From positions 1 to 61,750 of the forward strand of contig CAJUJN010000024.1 in NCBI GenBank assembly GCA_910586775.1: a DNA stretch of 61,750 bases, read 5' to 3'. Shown in pieces: positions 35,423 to 44,690 of the stretch. The stretch comes from an uncultured Acetatifactor sp. (GTDB taxonomy: Bacteria; Bacillota; Clostridia; Lachnospirales; Lachnospiraceae). Both the position numbers and the translations under genes were made by a program. Under the pieces are notes generated by a model, which made no database searches, had not been told where the DNA came from, and was given only the letters and a program-made list of their open reading frames with translations. The first letter of the stretch is position 1; each line of letters opens with the position of its first letter.

Positions 35423-36601
35423 TTATCTCTGAACTAACCCAAAATCAAACAGTGATAACTGCCCCTCCATAATTCCCTTTGGCGTAACTTTGGGAATTAC
35501 TGCATCTGCCGGTGTATATCCCGCTTCGACCTTAGCCCTTGCCGTCTCACTCTCACTGGCTTTTTCCACAACAGTCCCCTCTTTTCCAGGCTCCAATATC
35601 ATAATCTCGTCTAAATCAATGGTATCCGTATCAAGTAGATCAAAGCTGTGCGACGAAATAATTACCTGTCTATTTTTGGCAATCTTACTTTTCTGTGCAT
35701 TGGCAATAAACATTGGAAGCTGCTTTACTATCTCTGAATGCAGATATAATTCCGGCTCTTCCAAAAGCAATACCCCTGTACCATCTAAAATTGCCCATAT
35801 AATCCCCAAAAGACGCAGGGTTCCGTCTGAAAATTGATCTTCCCTCTGATATGCTCCCTGCGGCCTGAAATGTTCATATTTTACCTGCAGATGAGGACGC
35901 CCCTTTTCATCTTGTGTGTACTCCAGATTTGAAAATTGCGGAACAGCCAACTTTAAGATTTTATTTATAACGTTTAGCTTTGTCGCTCTGCTTTTTTTTG
36001 GTGCCGCTGAAATATTTTCCAATAAATTTCTTCCATAAAAATCTTCTGCTGATGCTGCAGGAATAAAGGAATCGGATTCCCGAATCAATTGTGGAATGAT
36101 ATTCACATAGGAAATATCCCTAAAGCATTCATAAAGCGCTCTGTATTTCGTATTCATAGCAGGCTGTTCCAGATAGGTAAATTGATTTGACAAATAATCC
36201 CCATCCTGATATTTTCTATCTTCTAAAACATCACTGCCACAAGTTATTTTCTCCAGCTTGATATTGATATCCCTGTTTTCATGTTTTCCCCCAGCCGAAT
36301 TAAATTGTAAGGTATATGTCCACTCGACAGAAGTCCCTCCTTGTTCCTCTGTCAACCTCACAAAAATCTCTATATAATTTTGACTTCTTGCATTCAAATA
36401 TCTTAACTTTTTGATTCCTCCCCTTGCATTGACAGCTTTCTGCAAGCCATCCGCTGTAACATCCTTCAAAAAACGAAATACATCCAACAAATTAGATTTT
36501 CCTGCTGCATTTGCTCCGATGATAAAGACTCTGTTTGTAAGCTCAAAATTTACATTACCAAAATTTCTCCAGTTTCTTAATCTCAACTCCTGAAATCTCA
36601 A
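35423..36601 (-). CDS. ABC-type AAA ATPase (putative defence sensor), TTG start
   Basis: 392 residues, an SMC/OLD-like ATPase: Walker A GANAAGKSN (29-37), signature FSDGTLRLLG, Walker B VLLLEEPELYLH and switch SSHSFDLLD. The start is taken as the TTG at 36601, because AGAGAGGAG lies seven bases before it, whereas the ATG at 36631 has no RBS. The partner TOPRIM-like gene follows after 20 bases. RecF/AAA_15-type ATPases of this layout often accompany a nuclease in antiphage operons. Confidence 0.75.
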   Translation of the reverse strand: MRFQELRLRNWRNFGNVNFELTNRVFIIGANAAGKSNLLDVFRFLKDVTADGLQKAVNARGGIKKLRYLNARSQNYIEIFVRLTEEQGGTSVEWTYTLQFNSAGGKHENRDINIKLEKITCGSDVLEDRKYQDGDYLSNQFTYLEQPAMNTKYRALYECFRDISYVNIIPQLIRESDSFIPAASAEDFYGRNLLENISAAPKKSRATKLNVINKILKLAVPQFSNLEYTQDEKGRPHLQVKYEHFRPQGAYQREDQFSDGTLRLLGIIWAILDGTGVLLLEEPELYLHSEIVKQLPMFIANAQKSKIAKNRQVIISSHSFDLLDTDTIDLDEIMILEPGKEGTVVEKASESETARAKVEAGYTPADAVIPKVTPKGIMEGQLSLFDFGLVQR

Positions 36602-36673
36602 TACAGTTCTCCTCTCTATCCGCTCACACATTATATCTTTTATTTTGCAACAAGTTATCCTATCCGGATACCT

Positions 36674-37399
36674 TCACAGAACCCCGAACAGCTCCCTGAT
36701 ATCCTCATCCGCAATAATCCTGTCACTGGGCTTCCCCTCATTGGCAAGCATGGCCTCCACCTTGTTCGCCAATGTCACATCGATAAAGTGTCCTATATCA
36801 ATGCCCCTCAATTCAAAAAACAGCAGTGGCTGTTCGTCCAGGCGAACTCCCACTCCGTACAAAGCTGCCGCCACATGCTTGCACAGCAATGCCCAGTCCG
36901 GGCAGCTGCAGTTAAAGCTGATTTCCCTGGGCGTGGGAAACAGGCCGTCCTTTCCCTGGAACAGCTCCTGCATCTGCACGGGAAAATTCCCGTTCAGCAA
37001 TTCTTCCATATTCTCGATTTTCCTGCCGCATCTTTCAATGATGCTCTGGCATTTTTCCTCCGAAAGGGGACTGATCCGGATTTCCACCTTGTAGGGCACT
37101 TTGCGGGTTCCCTGCACTCTGGCAAGGATTTTTCCCTTTTGGATCTTTAAGTCGATCACCGCTCCGGCTCTCACATACCGCTTCCCCCGGTCCAGACGGC
37201 TTTCATAATCCGCATACTGCTCCAGATTGTCGCACCAGGCCTTCCCCCACCAGTTTCGGACGATGGTTCTGCCCTGTACCGCTACCGGTTCCAGCACATT
37301 TCCCTTCTTCTTCTCTTTCTTCCTACTGTCTGCCGCATTCCGCTTCAGTTCCGCAGCATTTGGCTGATTATAATTTCCGGTTTCCCAGTAATTGCCCAT
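36674..37399 (-). CDS. SWIM zinc-finger protein
   Basis: 241 residues with the SWIM motif CxCx6CxH at Cys164, Cys166, Cys173 and His175 (NCSCPDWALLCKHVAA). The N-terminal part begins WWGKAWCDNLE and SRLDRGKRYVRAGAV, typical of the bacterial SWIM proteins that are encoded next to a SNF2 helicase. They are thought to act together on DNA or RNA; details are unknown. The start is uncertain by three codons (37408 or 37399), both downstream of GGAG. Confidence 0.85.
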   Translation of the reverse strand: MGNYWETGNYNQPNAAELKRNAADSRKKEKKKGNVLEPVAVQGRTIVRNWWGKAWCDNLEQYADYESRLDRGKRYVRAGAVIDLKIQKGKILARVQGTRKVPYKVEIRISPLSEEKCQSIIERCGRKIENMEELLNGNFPVQMQELFQGKDGLFPTPREISFNCSCPDWALLCKHVAAALYGVGVRLDEQPLLFFELRGIDIGHFIDVTLANKVEAMLANEGKPSDRIIADEDIRELFGVL

Positions 37400-37590
37400 T
37401 TTCACCATTCTCCGTTTTCTTACATGTACACTGCTAAAGATAACTGACTGCAGACCGCCAGCAAGGTATTTTCCCGGAGGCATCACTGTAAATCCTGGCA
37501 GTCTGCAGTATAACCGGTGCGCAGTATAAATGCCCGGGAAATACAATAAAACCTGCTATGAACCTGCAGCGGTTATTTGCAGCCCCTTCC

Positions 37591-40224
37591 TTACTTCGGC
37601 ATCTCCAGCCTCAACATGGACATCAGTTCCTCATTGTTCAGTTCCGTGATCCATTTTTCCCCGCCGGAGCCTATGACATTCTCCGCCAGTTCCTTCTTTG
37701 ATGTGATCATGGCATCGATCTTCTCTTCAATCGTCCCCTGGCATACCAGTTTGTGCACCACCACATCTTTCTTCTGTCCGATCCGGAAAGCCCTGTCCGT
37801 GGCCTGGTTTTCCACCGCGGGATTCCACCAGCGGTCAAAATGGATCACATGGTTGGCTTTGGTCAGGTTCAGCCCTGTGCCTCCTGCTTTCACCGAAACC
37901 ACGATAAAGGGCACATATTTCTCACCCTGAAATTCCTCCACGATCTTTCCCCGCTTCGCCACCGGGGTTCCGCCATGAAGGACATATCCCTGCCTTCCGA
38001 AGACCTGCTCCAGAAACGCAGCCAGATACTCCGTGATTTCCTTAAATTGCGTAAATACGATTACTCTTTCCCGTTTCTCATATATGGTCTCACAGATTTC
38101 CTTCAGCATCAGAAGCTTTCCGCTTTCCTCCATGGCATAAGCGGTCTGGCCCAGATACTGGTCCGGATGGTTACAGATCTGCTTCAGCTTCATAATGGTG
38201 GTCAGAATAATTCCGCTGCGCTGAATGCCCTCCACTTCCGCGATCAGTTTCTCCATGTCCGCCACAGCCTTCCTGTAGAGGACAATCTGCTTTTTGGAAA
38301 GAGACACATAATCCACGCTCTCCAGCTTCTCCGGCAGATCCGAGATGATCTTCTTATCCGTTTTCACACGCCGGAGCATAAAGGGGGACACCATGGCTTT
38401 TAACCGCATGTAGCCTTCCGGATGCGCATCCAGCCCCTTGCAGTACTCATGAAATTCTTTGGCTGAACCCAGCAAACCTTTGTTCAGGAAATCAAACAGA
38501 GACCACAGATTCATCAGCTCGTTTTCGATGGGTGTACCCGTCATTACGATACGCATCCTTGAAGACAATTTCTTAATTTCCCTGGTCTGCTTGGTTCCGG
38601 CATTCTTGATGGCCTGGGCTTCATCCAGGATAATGCAGTCCCATTTTATTTCCTGCAGCTTCCCGATGCGGGGCACCATCCCATACGTGGTAATCGTCAT
38701 AAATGCACGGTTTTCCGTCAATTCCTGTTCCAGTATGGCTCCGGTCTTTCCGTGCAGAATCTGAAAATCCATATCCGGCGCAAACTTTCCGGCTTCCTTT
38801 TTCCAGTTGCCCAGGAGGGACGCGGGAAGCACCAGAAGAACTCTCGCCGCCGGATTGCCGGTGCGCAGCTTCTCCAGATAAGCCAGCACCTGAACCGTTT
38901 TTCCCAGTCCCATATCGTCCGCCAGGCAGGCGCCGAAGCCCAGTTTGTCCATATAGTTCAGCCAGGTGAAGCCGTTTTTCTGATAGGGGCGCAGTGTGGC
39001 ACGGAAGCTTTTCGGCAGCGCAGCCTTGCGGATGGTCTCCGGTTTTCTCAGATGCATGAGAAACTCTGACAGCCATTCTCCGTTGGAAATCGTGGCTCCC
39101 ACATCCATCTGTTTATTTCCCTGTCCCAGTTCCAGCTGCATGGCATCAAAAAGCGTCATTGAGGAAGGAAGTTCTTCCATTCTGGCCAGCAGTTCCCGCA
39201 GCTTTTCGTGGTCAACCTCCACCCACTTTCCCTTCAGAAGCGCCAGTCCTTCCGTCTGCTCCAGAAGCCTGCGGATGTCTTCTTCCGTCAGTTCCATTCC
39301 GTCTACCACCAGTTTGGGCTGTACGGAAATCAGGGTATCAAAGCCCAGCATGGAAGGCCTGTCATCCCCCAGGCTGGCTTCCAGCGAGACAGAGGAAGCG
39401 CGCTTTTTCCACCAGTTGGGAATCCGGCACAGAATCCCCACGCTCTCGATGGCTTCCACATCTTTCAGGAAAACATAGGCTTCCTCCGCCGTCAGACGCA
39501 GAGGATGGAACATTTCCCCGCTCTCCACGAAGCCACTGACAAGCGCCGAAACCTCTGCAGCACGGTTCAGGCAGGCCAGGAGCTTCAGCAGCTTTTCCCT
39601 TTCATGGCCGTACTCTGTCAGGGCATATTTCAGGGGCACATGCCGGACTTTTCCATTAGCGGTTTTCGTGGCATAAGTGGCCAGAAAGGCAAAAGGAAAA
39701 TCATTATCCGTATACTCCACCAGATGGAAAAAAATACGCTCCGGCACATGGAGATGCTGGTTCTTTTCCGTCAGATACATCTCCACAGTCCCGCTATAGA
39801 TGGAAATCTCCCTGCGGAAAATCTCCAGCAGCCTGCGGAAGACGGCATTGATCCATTTCGCGTTTATATACTCTGCCCCGATGGCAAAAGGCACAGCTTT
39901 CAGCAACGCTTCCACATCCTCGGCGGGAGCTTTCAGTTCCACTTTCTCCCTGGCCAGTTCCAGCTCCGGCAGGCTGGTCAGACGTTTCAAAAATGTGTCC
40001 GACAGCAGATGGAGAAAGCCTTCCGCGGCAGTCAGATTCTCCCTCTTTTCCTCGAATCCCATCTGATAAAGGGCATGGTACTTGTCCGCTTCAAAGCGGC
40101 TCCGCCAACTCTCCTGACCGCCCTCCGGGCTGCTCTCCTCCTGGCGGAACTGTGCATCCAGGCAAAAATCTTTTTCTGTAAAAATGAACTGCAGCATCTC
40201 TGTACCGCTTTTCGTCTGATTCAT
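37591..40224 (-). CDS. SNF2/SWI2-family helicase
   Basis: 877 residues. The N-terminal 400 residues are the bacterial SNF2-associated part. The motor has LADDMGLGKTVQ (motif I), CIILDEAQAIKN (II), MTGTPIEN (III), and, in the second lobe, VIVFTQFKE, GGTGLNLTKANHVIHFD and QATDRAFRIGQ (V-VI). It is an ATP-driven DNA translocase. Its neighbour is the SWIM protein, a conserved pair in Firmicutes. No nuclease or methylase adjoins it. The ATG at 40224 has GAAGGA close by. Confidence 0.92.
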   Translation of the reverse strand: MNQTKSGTEMLQFIFTEKDFCLDAQFRQEESSPEGGQESWRSRFEADKYHALYQMGFEEKRENLTAAEGFLHLLSDTFLKRLTSLPELELAREKVELKAPAEDVEALLKAVPFAIGAEYINAKWINAVFRRLLEIFRREISIYSGTVEMYLTEKNQHLHVPERIFFHLVEYTDNDFPFAFLATYATKTANGKVRHVPLKYALTEYGHEREKLLKLLACLNRAAEVSALVSGFVESGEMFHPLRLTAEEAYVFLKDVEAIESVGILCRIPNWWKKRASSVSLEASLGDDRPSMLGFDTLISVQPKLVVDGMELTEEDIRRLLEQTEGLALLKGKWVEVDHEKLRELLARMEELPSSMTLFDAMQLELGQGNKQMDVGATISNGEWLSEFLMHLRKPETIRKAALPKSFRATLRPYQKNGFTWLNYMDKLGFGACLADDMGLGKTVQVLAYLEKLRTGNPAARVLLVLPASLLGNWKKEAGKFAPDMDFQILHGKTGAILEQELTENRAFMTITTYGMVPRIGKLQEIKWDCIILDEAQAIKNAGTKQTREIKKLSSRMRIVMTGTPIENELMNLWSLFDFLNKGLLGSAKEFHEYCKGLDAHPEGYMRLKAMVSPFMLRRVKTDKKIISDLPEKLESVDYVSLSKKQIVLYRKAVADMEKLIAEVEGIQRSGIILTTIMKLKQICNHPDQYLGQTAYAMEESGKLLMLKEICETIYEKRERVIVFTQFKEITEYLAAFLEQVFGRQGYVLHGGTPVAKRGKIVEEFQGEKYVPFIVVSVKAGGTGLNLTKANHVIHFDRWWNPAVENQATDRAFRIGQKKDVVVHKLVCQGTIEEKIDAMITSKKELAENVIGSGGEKWITELNNEELMSMLRLEMPK

Positions 40225-40652
40225 ATCCTTCTCTCTTCTTCCTTCGTGTTCCGGGCAAACTTGCCGGCCGCGCGCTCTCTGCCGCGGAATGCTCCATGTA
40301 CCGTATCGGCTGCCGTAATTCCTCCGGCGGCTCCCCTTTTGTCCCCTTCCTGTAACAGGAATATCCTAATGAATATCACTATCGCATTCCGCAATGCGCC
40401 GTAGTCATCTCCCTGCGCCGTACACTCCTGCCTTACATTAATATTGGGGTTCCAAAGCATAGCGTTACCGAATTAGATTCAGATGACTTAAAGCCCGTAT
40501 ATGGATATTCCAGAAATTAATATGATTTATAAAATAAGGATAACATAATATCCGGTATTGTCAAGAGTTAACCGCAGATTCCCAGGCATTTGCAAAGCCA
40601 GATTCCCGGCATCGCCGGCTCAGGCAGATTTGTCAATGTGGGCGGCATTCCC
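40225..40652. other. Gap without a recognised gene
   Basis: The 428 bases between the SNF2 gene and the DUF4317 gene hold no frame with an RBS. An AT-rich part near 40500-40560 may carry the promoter of the helicase gene. CCGGCATCGCCGG at about 40610 is a small palindrome. Confidence 0.5.
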
Positions 40653-41291
40653 TTAAGTATCCTGATCGACAAAAAAATCTGCGAATAACTTTACCAGCTC
40701 CCCATGTTTCCCCTCAGAAGAATAAATGTTAATTCCCTCCACATCTGTGCTTCTGTTGCTGAATGCAGGGAACAGAAAACCCCAATTCGGCATTCCGGCT
40801 TCATAGTCTCCGCTCACAGGGCACACGGCACAAACCAGAAAGCTGTATACCTCCTCGGACTCCCATTGTTCCGCTTTGTCGCTTCTTTTTACGGGAACGT
40901 CATAATTTCCCTGAAACACATAAATGCAATAGGGAAAACCTGGCTGATACCGTTCCCCTATGTACTCGTATAGTGAAAGCAGCAGGGCATCGTTCTTCAG
41001 TTCGCATTCCCGTAACGCCATCATAAGCTGCCATATACTACCCGTTTTTCTGTCTTCGGACTGAAAGTGGTAATTTTTCAGTTCCGCATTGGTATCGGAG
41101 AAGGGTATGGCTTTGGCTATTTTAAGATTTTTCTCCCTGTCTGCGGGCGATAATTTCAAAAAATGTGTGTTAAAGGTGCCGTCTACGAAGCCCTCCTCGT
41201 CCATATAGGCTCCCGCTATCCTGCCGAAGCAGTTTCTGGAAACCGTCATCCTTCTGGTAAGCTCAAGCATATCTTCCCGGTCTATGTGCAT
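40653..41291 (-). CDS. DUF4317 family protein (short form)
   Basis: 212 residues. It matches what I know of DUF4317: a start of the type DREDMLELTRRM with CFGRIAGAYMDEEG, then GSIWQLMMALRECELKND, YQPGFPYCIYVFQGNYDVP and SFLVCAVCPVSGDYEAGMP. Usual members are near 380 residues, so this one stops early, after GFLFPAFSNRSTD. The function of the family is unknown. GGGAGG precedes the ATG. It is either a short variant or a truncated gene. Confidence 0.65.
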   Translation of the reverse strand: MHIDREDMLELTRRMTVSRNCFGRIAGAYMDEEGFVDGTFNTHFLKLSPADREKNLKIAKAIPFSDTNAELKNYHFQSEDRKTGSIWQLMMALRECELKNDALLLSLYEYIGERYQPGFPYCIYVFQGNYDVPVKRSDKAEQWESEEVYSFLVCAVCPVSGDYEAGMPNWGFLFPAFSNRSTDVEGINIYSSEGKHGELVKLFADFFVDQDT

Positions 41292-41388
41292 AATCCGCTG
41301 CCTCCCGTACTTTTAATCGCTTCATTATATTCATGGTAGATCATTCTATTTGAAGGGGGTTCTATTTGGAGATTTCTGTGTTTGGGTT

Positions 41389-42210
41389 TCAGTTTTCTGA
41401 TTGCCCTTCAAACATCTCTCTTAATTTTACCCCCGTTTCATACCCCTTTTTATAGAAATCATTAAGGCTCATTTCCAGATACTTATTTCTATAGCAAAGT
41501 TCCATCGTTACCGGACCATCATAATTGCAGAGCTTCAATTCCGTTATGATTTTCTTCCAGTCAATTGTTCCCTCAAAGGGCAATAAATGTAAATCATCAC
41601 TTTTGTCATTGTCATGCAGATGTATGGCAAATATTCTGTCTCGAAACTTTTCAAAATCCAGCTCATCATCAAAATGAACATGATAATGTCCTGAATCAAA
41701 GCATATTCCTACATTATCATTGGTTATATTTTCTAATACATACTCTAAATAGCCTTTCCATATGGTATTTTCAAAAGCTATTTTCATATTTAAAGCTTTC
41801 CCGTAATCTGCAATTTCCTGCAATCTTCTCAAACCGATTTCATTATATTTCCGAGGTTCTTTTTTACCTGTCAGATGCATAATTACCATAGGAATATTGT
41901 TTTCTTTGCTAATTTTTATGTCATTCTTATATCTTTTGACTAATTTTTCTCCGCCCTCTCCATCACTGCCTTCTTCGTCGGCAAGCCACAGATCATTTAT
42001 ATTCTGATAACCAAGATGTGCAAAAATAACATTCAGCCCGCTTTTCCGAATCTGCTGCAGCTGCTCTTCCTGAGTCGGATTCCATTCTCTGTTATACCAT
42101 TGTATAAAAACATTTTTAAAACCTGCTTTTTGAATTGCTTCTATTGTATCCATTACAGTGACATCTTTATTTGCATTGCTTACCACTACGGCAATTTCTC
42201 TATTATGCAT
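41389..42210 (-). CDS. Sugar phosphate isomerase/epimerase-like TIM-barrel protein
   Basis: 273 residues of the xylose-isomerase-like superfamily: NIPMVIMHLTG, MKIAFENTIWKGYLEYVL, VGICFDSGHYHVHF and IFAIHLHDNDKSDDLHLLPFEGTIDW. The Glu, Asp and His residues in these segments are the usual metal ligands. It may isomerise a sugar or inositol derivative; substrate unknown, with no pathway genes nearby. GGGAGA precedes the ATG at 42210. It is more AT-rich than its neighbours, hinting at separate origin. Confidence 0.8.
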   Translation of the reverse strand: MHNREIAVVVSNANKDVTVMDTIEAIQKAGFKNVFIQWYNREWNPTQEEQLQQIRKSGLNVIFAHLGYQNINDLWLADEEGSDGEGGEKLVKRYKNDIKISKENNIPMVIMHLTGKKEPRKYNEIGLRRLQEIADYGKALNMKIAFENTIWKGYLEYVLENITNDNVGICFDSGHYHVHFDDELDFEKFRDRIFAIHLHDNDKSDDLHLLPFEGTIDWKKIITELKLCNYDGPVTMELCYRNKYLEMSLNDFYKKGYETGVKLREMFEGQSEN

Positions 42211-42390
42211 TTTGTCTCCCATATGCTTTGGAGAGTATCAATTCAAGTGTATGAAAACCCTCTTTTATCTTGATTTACACCCTTTTTTACTCTGCCTTAC
42301 AAAACAAATTATACTTAATAATCTCCACGCATTTATCACCATCAAATATAAATCGGACTATCGTATCTCTTCAAATTCCCTGTTTCCTCA

Positions 42391-44076
42391 CTATCCAATC
42401 AACACCTGCTTCCCCCAAAAGGCAAAACCATACTTCCGGATCCGCTCATCAGGAATCCCCTTTGCCACAAGCGCAGCGCTGTAATTTTTCTGTTTGATCT
42501 GTTCCAATGCCGTCTGTACTGCGCTCTCCAAAGTTTCTCCCCTCCCTGCACGCACTGACTTAAACTCTATGATAAAGGCATCTTCTCCTGCCTCCCTTGG
42601 CTCCAACATCACATCATACCTGCCAAAACCACTTTCCCTATTGGAAGATATCACATAACGATCCTGCAATTCCACCATCATCCCCAACACAAAGCCATGG
42701 TAAAAACGCTCTGGTTCTTCTCTCCCTGACGGGTTCTTTCCAGTATCAAAGCTGCTGAACATTTTACTGGCAACGTCGTTCATATACTCATTCATACTCT
42801 CCAGGTCACCAATCAGCATGGCCTGAAAAAAAGCATTATGCACCGGACGGCATTTGCCAAACCACCCTTTTATCATCTGCCGGAACATGACCTGTACCTC
42901 CTTGTTCGTCAGCATCAGATCATACACTGTCACTCCGTTTTCTGTGTCAAGATCAGTATTCACTGCTTTCAGATAACCGCTGGCAAGAAACAGACTCCAT
43001 ACAGCCTCATCTTCCTGGTCTAACTGACTGAATACAATCTGTTCATCCAGGGCAATCCGGAAATCTCCTCCCTGCAGCAAATTCTCCATAGTCATCTTAA
43101 TCTCCGGGCTTCCCTCACGAATCAGCTTCCCTGCCATTGAATTAGAACTGGTATTGACCCAATAGGGTGCCAGTTTCCGTTTGTCCAGGTAATTGATAAC
43201 AGACCACGGATTGTATATATCCGAACGTTTTCCAAATGTAAAGCCGTCATACCACCGTTTCACTTCCTCTTTTCTATCTGAGAGACCAAATTCATCCAAT
43301 GCCGCAAACGTCTCTTCTTCCGAAAATCCGAAGCTGTCTTCATATTTATCGGCTGTAACCGTTACCACCTCCAGATTGTTCAAATCAGAAAACATGGACT
43401 CCCTGCTGACACGGGTGATTCCTGTCATGACAGCACGTTCCAGATACGGATTTGTCTTGAAAGTAGCATTGAAAAGACTTCTGGTAAAATCTGCAAGTTC
43501 CTCCCAATACCCATTCACATAGGCTTCCTGCATGGGAGTATCATATTCATCCAAAAGGATGAGTACCTTTTTCCCATAATGCCGGGACAGATAAGCAGAC
43601 AGCATCTTCAAGGAATATGCCGCTGTATCATCCTCCATTTCGACTGCTATCCGGCGAAAGTCATCTTTTTCACTATCGCTCAAACAATCTCCTTCCAACA
43701 GGAAATCAAATCTGTCATATAACAGCTTGATAATACGGCAGATTGTTCTCTTTGCCTGTACAAAGCACATGGCTTTCACATCCGCAAAGCTGAGCATAAT
43801 CATCGGGTATGTCCCCTGCAGATTACGATATTTTTCTTCATTCCAGATGTTCAGCCCCTCAAACAAGTCTCCCCTGCCTGCATATTCCGAAGAAAAAAAT
43901 TTTTCCACCATACTCATGGCCAGCGTTTTCCCAAAACGTCTGGGCCGGGTAATCAGTGTTACCTCATCGTCAGCTTCCCACCATTCCTTAATAAAGGCAG
44001 TCTTATCCACATAAAAATTATTGCGCATCCTCAGCTTTTCAAAATCCTGGCATCCAATACTCACTGTCCTCGGCAT
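42391..44076 (-). CDS. AAA-ATPase/PD-(D/E)XK fusion protein (AAA-ATPase_like with PDDEXK_9)
   Basis: 561 residues. The N-terminal ATPase has FYVDKTAFI and Walker A RPRRFGKT (44-51), then KVLILLDEYDTPMQEAY and GITRVSRESMFSDLNNL. The C-terminal nuclease fold has FYHGFVLGMM, SNRESGFGRYDVML and AFIIEFKS, the D-x(n)-ExK site. Such genes form large families in gut anaerobes; a mobile-element or defence role has been suggested but not proven. AAGGAG precedes the ATG at 44076. Two more members, one truncated, are at 57791 and 61011. Confidence 0.9.
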   Translation of the reverse strand: MPRTVSIGCQDFEKLRMRNNFYVDKTAFIKEWWEADDEVTLITRPRRFGKTLAMSMVEKFFSSEYAGRGDLFEGLNIWNEEKYRNLQGTYPMIMLSFADVKAMCFVQAKRTICRIIKLLYDRFDFLLEGDCLSDSEKDDFRRIAVEMEDDTAAYSLKMLSAYLSRHYGKKVLILLDEYDTPMQEAYVNGYWEELADFTRSLFNATFKTNPYLERAVMTGITRVSRESMFSDLNNLEVVTVTADKYEDSFGFSEEETFAALDEFGLSDRKEEVKRWYDGFTFGKRSDIYNPWSVINYLDKRKLAPYWVNTSSNSMAGKLIREGSPEIKMTMENLLQGGDFRIALDEQIVFSQLDQEDEAVWSLFLASGYLKAVNTDLDTENGVTVYDLMLTNKEVQVMFRQMIKGWFGKCRPVHNAFFQAMLIGDLESMNEYMNDVASKMFSSFDTGKNPSGREEPERFYHGFVLGMMVELQDRYVISSNRESGFGRYDVMLEPREAGEDAFIIEFKSVRAGRGETLESAVQTALEQIKQKNYSAALVAKGIPDERIRKYGFAFWGKQVLIG

Positions 44077-44510
44077 ACCCACACTCCTTACCATAAACCG
44101 AATCTTCCTCCCCGCTCAGTCACCGATTATCTCCAGTCCATCCGGAATTTTCCCTGCTTTTTATTGTACAACAATGCCAGTGAAATTACCACCAATTTTA
44201 AGGTTCTTTTCTGCATTCTTCATTTCCCCGCCTGTGAGCGTATTCATTTCTGACAAGGGGCTTATATGCTGCATTGCGGAAATACTCCCTTGTCGTGGAC
44301 CGGCAGGTGTTTTGGGCTGTATGTGTTTTGGGCTGTATATAAATGAAAATCCACCTGCAGATCCTTACGTCTGCCGATGGATTCTTCACTTTCCTTATTC
44401 GATTTCCTCCCTGTCCCCTTTGCGCTCTTTTCCGGTAACTGCCACCGGAGCTTCAGCATGCATTTACTGCCATATTCTTTCTCTGGCCAATGAGGTCCCT
44501 ATCCGTGCAC
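44077..44510. other. Gap downstream of the spoIIID C-terminal half
   Basis: 434 bases with no gene. A 16-bp sequence (GTGTTTTGGGCTGTAT) is repeated twice in tandem at 44307-44338, and a hairpin with TGCAGA/TCTGC arms lies near 44355-44382. Confidence 0.6.
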
Positions 44511-44665
44511 CTAAACCAGATTCCCTTGCTGATGCAGATATTTCTCTTTCGTAGCAAGCCCTCCGCGGATATGACGCTCGGACTTGTTTAAATCCAGAAC
44601 TTTCCTGGCTTCCGATGCCAGGGCAGGGTTGACCTGCATGAGGCGTTCGGTTACGTCCTTATGTA
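44511..44665 (-). CDS. spoIIID: SpoIIID C-terminal half, cut off from its start by the inserted element
   Basis: Minus-strand frame, with the His codon at 44661-44663: KDVTERLMQVNPALASEARK, then VLDLNKSERHIRGGLATKEK and YLHQQGNLV, ending in TAG at 44511. This is the basic C-terminal helix region of SpoIIID, the mother-cell regulator that acts with sigma-E. It has no start codon or RBS. Its missing first 38 codons are at 53895-54026. Joining both at the shared TACATA (minus strand) gives a continuous 87-residue protein reading STVH-KDVTERL, as in other SpoIIID. At present the half is probably silent, since upstream minus-strand transcription (the recombinase gene) ends translation in its first codons. 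Confidence 0.9.
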
Positions 44666-44690
44666 TGGTTGTCACTAATTAGAACGTTTT
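44650..44690. other. Left attachment junction
   Basis: Chromosomal spoIIID sequence ends at the core TATGTA (44660-44665), followed by the recombinase-arm TGGTTGTCACTAATTAGAA. The stop codon of the recombinase gene (44659-44661) lies in the core and is supplied in part by the target. Confidence 0.85.

Noticed and set aside
39208..40404. Plus-strand open frame of 398 codons
   Set aside because: Antisense to the SNF2 helicase, whose motifs are unambiguous; no domain is visible in the plus-strand translation.
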